A stretch of 9,122 nucleotides of DNA from JAFEBO01 sp044375915. Its GTDB lineage: Bacteria > Planctomycetota > Phycisphaerae > Phycisphaerales > UBA1924. The notes under the pieces are model-generated. The model searched no databases. It had not been told where the DNA came from and saw only the letters and a list, made by a program, of their open reading frames with translations. Position numbers and translations under genes: made by a program. Below are positions 5,991-9,122 of the stretch, in pieces. Location: NCBI GenBank assembly GCA_044375915.1, contig JBILLU010000133.1, positions 1-9,122 of the forward strand. Direction: 5' to 3'. Positions within the stretch are counted from its first letter, which is position 1. Each line of letters opens with the position of its first letter.

Positions 5991-7304
5991 ATGTCCGCGC
6001 CGCTACCAGCCGATCGCTCCGAAGCCGCCTTCGCCGACTACAAGCTCCCGCTGGCCCGCGAGCACGCGATCGCCGAGGCCAACCGCTGTCTCTTCTGCAC
6101 CGACGCCCCCTGCGTCAACGCGTGCCCCACGCGGATCGATATTCCCCAGTTCATCCGCAAGATCGCCACCGACAACGTCAAGGGCTCGGCCAAGACCATC
6201 TTCGAGGCCAACATCCTCGGCATGTCGTGCGCCCGCGTCTGCCCCGTCGAGGTCCTCTGCGTCGGCGACTGCGTCTACAACAACATGGACAGCCCGCCGA
6301 TCCAGATCGGCAAGCTGCAGCGCTATGCCACCGACGCCGCCTTCGAGAACAACTGGCGCTTCTTCGAGGCCGGGCCCGACACCGGCAAGTCCGTCGCGCT
6401 GATCGGCGGCGGCCCCGCCAGCCTCGCCGCTGCTCACGAACTTCGCCGCTTGGGCCACCGCTGCACCATCTTCGAGAAGCGCTCCGTCCTCGGCGGGCTC
6501 AACACCACCGGCGTCGCGCCGTACAAGATGCGGGCCGATCAGTCGCTCCGCGAAGTGGAGTGGATCCTCGCCATCGGCGGCATCGATGTGGAGCTGAACA
6601 CCAGCGTCGGCGAGCAGGTGCCGCTGGCGGACCTTGAGTCCAAGTTCGACGCCGTCTTCGTCGGTGCGGGCCTGGGTGCCGATTCCACGCTGAACATCCC
6701 CGGCGAGTCGCTCCCCGGCGTCGTCGGTGCGGTGCAGTGGATCGAGCACATCAAGCGGGCCAAGGCCACGCTCGACGGAGTGCAGCGCTGCGTCGTCATC
6801 GGCGGCGGCAACACCGCGATCGATGCCGTGCGTCAAGCGATCGGCCTGGGCATCCCTCGCGTCACCATGCTCTACCGCGGCGGCGAGGCCAGCATGTCCG
6901 GCTACCAGCACGAGTGGGACGCCGCCAAGCAGCACGGCGCGATCGGCGAGTGGCGATCGCTGCCGGTGGCGTTCGAAGGCACCGGGAAAGTCCAACGCAT
7001 CCGCTGCCAGCGCCTCGACGACGCGAAGAAGCCGATCGCAGGTTCCGACTTCGCCGTCGACGTCGACCTCGTTCTCGTTGCCATCGGCCAGAGCAAGCTT
7101 GGCCAGATCCTCGGCTCACTCAGCGGCATCACCATCGACAACGGCCGCGTCGTCACCGACGCGAACGGCTTCACCGGCCGCAGCAAGTGGTACGCGGGCG
7201 GCGACTGCACGAACGGAGGGAAGGAAGTCGTGAACGCCGCCGCGGAGGGCAAAGCCGCGGCACACGCGATCCACGACTTCTTGATGGCCGCCAAACGCAC
7301 GTGA
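5991..7304 (+). CDS. preT: Dihydropyrimidine dehydrogenase, FAD/Fe-S NAD(P)H-oxidising subunit PreT
   Basis: A 437-residue cytoplasmic flavoprotein. It takes electrons from NAD(P)H and passes them through Fe-S centres to PreA for reduction of uracil or thymine; it corresponds to the N-terminal part of eukaryotic dihydropyrimidine dehydrogenase and is related to the glutamate synthase small subunit. The Fe-S region has Cys33, Cys36, Cys41 and Cys45 (CLFCTDAPCVNACP) and Cys80, Cys84, Cys90 and Cys94 (CARVCPVEVLCVGDC). The segment IQIGKLQRYA (105-113) follows, with Gln110 near the place of the unusual Gln cluster ligand in pig DPD. The FAD-binding motif is GGGPAS (139-144, GPAS as in DPD). The NAD(P)H motif is VIGGGNTAIDA (269-279). 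The second FAD motif is YAGGDCTNGGKEVVNAAAEG (401-420). GltD and NADPH-Fe-S oxidoreductases are alternatives in general, but the preA gene downstream decides for PreT. Its TGA begins a repeat element. Confidence 0.93.
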   Translation: MSAPLPADRSEAAFADYKLPLAREHAIAEANRCLFCTDAPCVNACPTRIDIPQFIRKIATDNVKGSAKTIFEANILGMSCARVCPVEVLCVGDCVYNNMDSPPIQIGKLQRYATDAAFENNWRFFEAGPDTGKSVALIGGGPASLAAAHELRRLGHRCTIFEKRSVLGGLNTTGVAPYKMRADQSLREVEWILAIGGIDVELNTSVGEQVPLADLESKFDAVFVGAGLGADSTLNIPGESLPGVVGAVQWIEHIKRAKATLDGVQRCVVIGGGNTAIDAVRQAIGLGIPRVTMLYRGGEASMSGYQHEWDAAKQHGAIGEWRSLPVAFEGTGKVQRIRCQRLDDAKKPIAGSDFAVDVDLVLVAIGQSKLGQILGSLSGITIDNGRVVTDANGFTGRSKWYAGGDCTNGGKEVVNAAAEGKAAAHAIHDFLMAAKRT

Positions 7305-7462
7305 ATGAGAGAAGGCATTGCACCGCGGAGGACGCGGAGATCGCAGAGAAGAGATGGAAGAGATTCGATTCAATTCCCTGAAGCCAAACGCCTCGTGCGT
7401 GGTTAACACCCTTTCCCTGTCTTCCTCCGCGCTCTCCGCGTCCTCCGCGGTGAAACTGCCTT
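7302..7462. repeat. Inverted-repeat element A (three 9-bp units per arm) between preT and preA
   Basis: The left arm is at 7312-7351 and the right arm at 7421-7462; they are reverse complements over about 40 bp with a few mismatches, including a 20-bp exact core caccgcggaggacgcggaga. Each arm opens with AAGGCA at its outer edge and then has three 9-bp units of the form NNCGCGGAG (left arm: 7322-7330, 7331-7339, 7340-7348). The central 69 bp show no gene. The sequence shared with element B starts exactly at the preT stop: TGAATgAGAgAAGGCAtT here against TGAATcAGAaAAGGCAtT there. The right arm ends about 20 bp before the preA ribosome-binding site, so a polycistronic mRNA would carry a long hairpin between the genes. 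Confidence 0.85.
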
Positions 7463-7481
7463 TGCTACTTCCCGACCTCGC

Positions 7482-7489
7482 GGGAGGAG
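7482..7489 (+). promoter_or_regulatory. Strong ribosome-binding site of preA
   Basis: GGGAGGAG lies 6 nt before ATG 7496, the best Shine-Dalgarno match in the window. It lies outside the hairpin arms of element A, so preA translation can start independently of preT. Confidence 0.75.
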
Positions 7490-7495
7490 CCCATC

Positions 7496-8806
7496 ATGGC
7501 TGATCGCGATACCCCCACCAATAAGCCCGACCTCCGCGTCAACTGCGGCGGCATCAAGGCCCCCAACCCCTTCTGGCTCGCCTCCGCCCCGCCCGCGAAC
7601 TCCGGGCTGCAAGTCCAGCGCGCCTTCGAGGCCGGCTGGGGCGGGGCTGTCTGGAAGACCCTCGGCACGCCCATCCAGAACGTCTCCAGCCGCTTCGGTG
7701 GGCACACCATCCGCGGCGTGCAGGGCGCGGGCTTCAACAACATCGAGCTCATCACCGACCGCTCCCTCGAAACCAACTTCCGCGAGATCGCCGAGACCAA
7801 ACGCCTCTTCCCCAAGCACGCCATGGTCGTGTCGCTGATGGTCGAGACCCGCGAGGAATGGCGCGACATCATCAAGCGCAGCATCGACGCCGGCGCCGAC
7901 GGGCTCGAACTCAACTTCGGCTGCCCGCACGGCATGTGCGAGCGCGGCATGGGATCGGCCGTGGGTCAGGAACCCAAGATCAATCAGGAAATCACGTCCT
8001 GGGCCGTCGAGTACTCGACTGTCCCCGTGCTCGTGAAACTCACGCCCAACGTTTCCAACATCATCCCGCACGGCATAGCCGCCAAGCGGGGCGGCGCCCA
8101 CGGCGTGTCGCTCATCAACACCATCAAGAGCATCATCGGCGTCGACATCGACCGCTTCGTTCCAGAGCCTCGCGTCGGCGGCCTCTCCACCAACGGCGGC
8201 TACTGCGGCTCGGCCGTCAAACCCATCGCGCTGCACATGGTCGCGGCGTTGGCACGCGAGAAGGAGTTCGGCCTGCCCATCAGCGGCATCGGCGGCATCA
8301 CCAACTGGCGCGACGCGGTGGAGTTCATCCTGCTCGGCTCGTCGTCCGTGCAGGTCTGCACCGAGGTGATGCTCAAGGGCTATCGCATCGTCGAGGACAT
8401 GATCGACGGCCTCGAGAACTACATGCAAGAGAAAGGCTTCGCCACCATCGACCAGATGGTCGGCAAGGCCATCCCCGCGTTCAGCGAGTGGGGCGACCTT
8501 GATCTCAATTACGAGACCGTCGCCAAGATCGACGCGAGCAAGTGCATCGGCTGCCAGGTGTGTGTGGCCGCGTGCCACGACGGGGCACATCAGTGCATCC
8601 ATCCCCCCCACGATGTTGGCAAGGATGGTTCACGCGTGCCGATCGTCGACGAGTCCGAGTGCGTCGGCTGCAACCTCTGCCAGATCGTCTGCCCCGTCCC
8701 CGGTTGCATCACCATGCTGCCCGTCACCAACGGCTACCAACCCGCCACCTGGAATCAGCACGTGCAGCAGGGAAGCCCGCTGCGGCCAAAGAAGGGTGCG
8801 CATTGA
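7496..8806 (+). CDS. preA: Dihydropyrimidine dehydrogenase, catalytic FMN/ferredoxin subunit PreA
   Basis: A 436-residue protein (E. coli PreA is 411) that reduces uracil or thymine to the 5,6-dihydro form, the first step of reductive pyrimidine breakdown; it equals the C-terminal part of eukaryotic DPD. The FMN barrel shows NPFWLASAPP (24-33), GWGGAVWKTLG (48-57), LELNFGCPHG (137-146), VKLTPNVSNI (180-189), GVSLINTIKS (203-212) and PISGIGGI (261-268). Cys143 matches the active-site Cys671 of pig DPD; the neighbouring Ser670 is Gly142 here. Two ferredoxin motifs follow the barrel: Cys350, 353, 356 and 360, and Cys389, 392, 395 and 399. PreT upstream would supply electrons. Dihydroorotate dehydrogenase is a related alternative, but the C-terminal ferredoxin domain and both neighbours argue for PreA. 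The TGA begins repeat element B. Confidence 0.95.
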   Translation: MADRDTPTNKPDLRVNCGGIKAPNPFWLASAPPANSGLQVQRAFEAGWGGAVWKTLGTPIQNVSSRFGGHTIRGVQGAGFNNIELITDRSLETNFREIAETKRLFPKHAMVVSLMVETREEWRDIIKRSIDAGADGLELNFGCPHGMCERGMGSAVGQEPKINQEITSWAVEYSTVPVLVKLTPNVSNIIPHGIAAKRGGAHGVSLINTIKSIIGVDIDRFVPEPRVGGLSTNGGYCGSAVKPIALHMVAALAREKEFGLPISGIGGITNWRDAVEFILLGSSSVQVCTEVMLKGYRIVEDMIDGLENYMQEKGFATIDQMVGKAIPAFSEWGDLDLNYETVAKIDASKCIGCQVCVAACHDGAHQCIHPPHDVGKDGSRVPIVDESECVGCNLCQIVCPVPGCITMLPVTNGYQPATWNQHVQQGSPLRPKKGAH

Positions 8807-9005
8807 ATCAGAAAAGGCATTTCACCACGGAGAGCACGGAGAGCACAGAGAAGAATGGGGCACAGAAGGAGAGGAGCCGGGTTTTCGGCCTCGGCACAGG
8901 ATTCGGGCCACCCCTCTTCGAGCCCTTTAAGCCATTTGAGTCGACAATGCCTTGATCCGACATTCCTACTCCGTGTTCTCCGTGATCTCCGTGGTGAATT
9001 GCCTT
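8804..9005. repeat. Inverted-repeat element B (three 9-bp units per arm) after preA
   Basis: The left arm (8814-8852) and right arm (8968-9005) are reverse complements over about 38 bp with about five mismatches. Both start with AAGGCA at the outer edge, then TTCACCACGGAG, then repeated CACGGAG-type 9-bp units (left arm: 8824-8832, 8833-8841, 8842-8850). The unit is NNCACGGAG, against NNCGCGGAG in element A, so the copies have diverged while arm-to-arm pairing is kept within each. The 115-bp centre differs from that of element A and holds no recognisable gene. As with element A, the shared sequence begins at the stop codon of the preceding gene. Confidence 0.85.
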
Positions 9006-9030
9006 GAAGAGCATTCGCAGAAAGGCCCCC

Positions 9031-9122
9031 ATGTCCAAGATTGTCCGCTGCGGCCTCATCCAGTGCAGCAACCCGCTCAACGACGAGAAGCGCCCGGTCG
9101 CCGAGATTCAGAAGGCGATGGT
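9031..9122 (+). CDS. Probable beta-ureidopropionase (nitrilase-family amidohydrolase), N-terminal fragment
   Basis: Only the first 30 codons lie in the window. The start reads MSKIVRCGLIQCSNPLNDE, followed by PVAEIQKAM. This matches my recollection of N-carbamoyl-beta-alanine amidohydrolases of the nitrilase superfamily found next to preT/preA, which open with a V-R-C-G-L-I-Q strand and an acidic loop. Such enzymes release beta-alanine (or beta-aminoisobutyrate), CO2 and ammonia, the third step of reductive pyrimidine breakdown. The catalytic Glu-Lys-Cys residues lie beyond the edge and cannot be checked. AAAGG at 9021-9025 lies 5 nt before the ATG. The position after preA supports the call; another carbon-nitrogen hydrolase remains possible. 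Confidence 0.7.
   Translation, partial: MSKIVRCGLIQCSNPLNDEKRPVAEIQKAM

Noticed and set aside
7302..7462. Insertion sequence or MITE with a defined target duplication
   Set aside because: The terminal inverted repeats are suggestive, but I could not identify flanking direct target duplications or a transposase. It is reported as a repeat element instead.
7318..7503. Small 61-codon open frame between preT and preA
   Set aside because: Its product is mostly translation of the inverted-repeat arms, and its end overlaps the preA start. No ribosome-binding site supports it.
7403..8611. 402-codon minus-strand open frame opposite preA
   Set aside because: PreA motifs on the plus strand are complete. 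The antisense product is Asp/Ala/His/Val-rich with no recognisable domain.
7312..9005. CRISPR-like array from regularly repeated CACGGAG/CGCGGAG units
   Set aside because: The units are 9 bp, contiguous and without spacers, and they occur in inverted orientation. No cas gene is present.

Overview
The window is GC-rich, with strong G/C preference at third codon positions. It encodes a KDO-8-phosphate synthase, so the cell should make a KDO-containing outer-membrane glycolipid. Genes are separated by spacers of about 190 to 270 bp loaded with inverted repeats. This fits an environmental Gram-negative-type bacterium. A member of the Planctomycetota is my best guess, from general look rather than from a marker gene.

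Layout. Two gene groups diverge from a short region at 3660-3741. Leftward (minus strand): a small DUF971-family protein (3213-3659), the RecG branch-migration helicase (811-2955) and KdsA (604 to beyond the left edge). Rightward (plus strand): a secreted alpha/beta-hydrolase-fold protein with no visible catalytic serine or histidine (3742-4860), overlapping by 4 bp with pyrF (OMP decarboxylase, 4857-5723). After a repeat-rich spacer with a possible promoter come preT (5991-7304), preA (7496-8806) and the first 30 codons of a probable beta-ureidopropionase (9031 to the right edge).

How the genes work together. PreT and PreA are the two halves of dihydropyrimidine dehydrogenase: PreT is the FAD/Fe-S NAD(P)H-oxidising part and PreA the FMN/ferredoxin part that handles uracil or thymine. 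The nitrilase-type amidohydrolase after them would catalyse the last step of the same reductive pathway. A dihydropyrimidinase is expected just beyond the right edge. PyrF, the last step of de novo UMP synthesis, lies immediately upstream, so pyrimidine synthesis and breakdown genes are adjacent. The leftward genes (envelope sugar synthesis, DNA repair, DUF971) have no evident link to pyrimidines.

The most unusual content lies between genes. Every spacer longer than 150 bp holds structured repeats. preT and preA are each followed by a copy of the same inverted-repeat element, built from three 9-bp units per arm, and in both cases the element's shared sequence begins at the stop codon. The recG and DUF971 stop codons likewise lie inside a G-rich GGGGTGAG-type repeat. 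The pyrF-preT spacer has a run of hairpins resembling REP elements. I saw no tRNA, rRNA, CRISPR array, transposase or phage gene.
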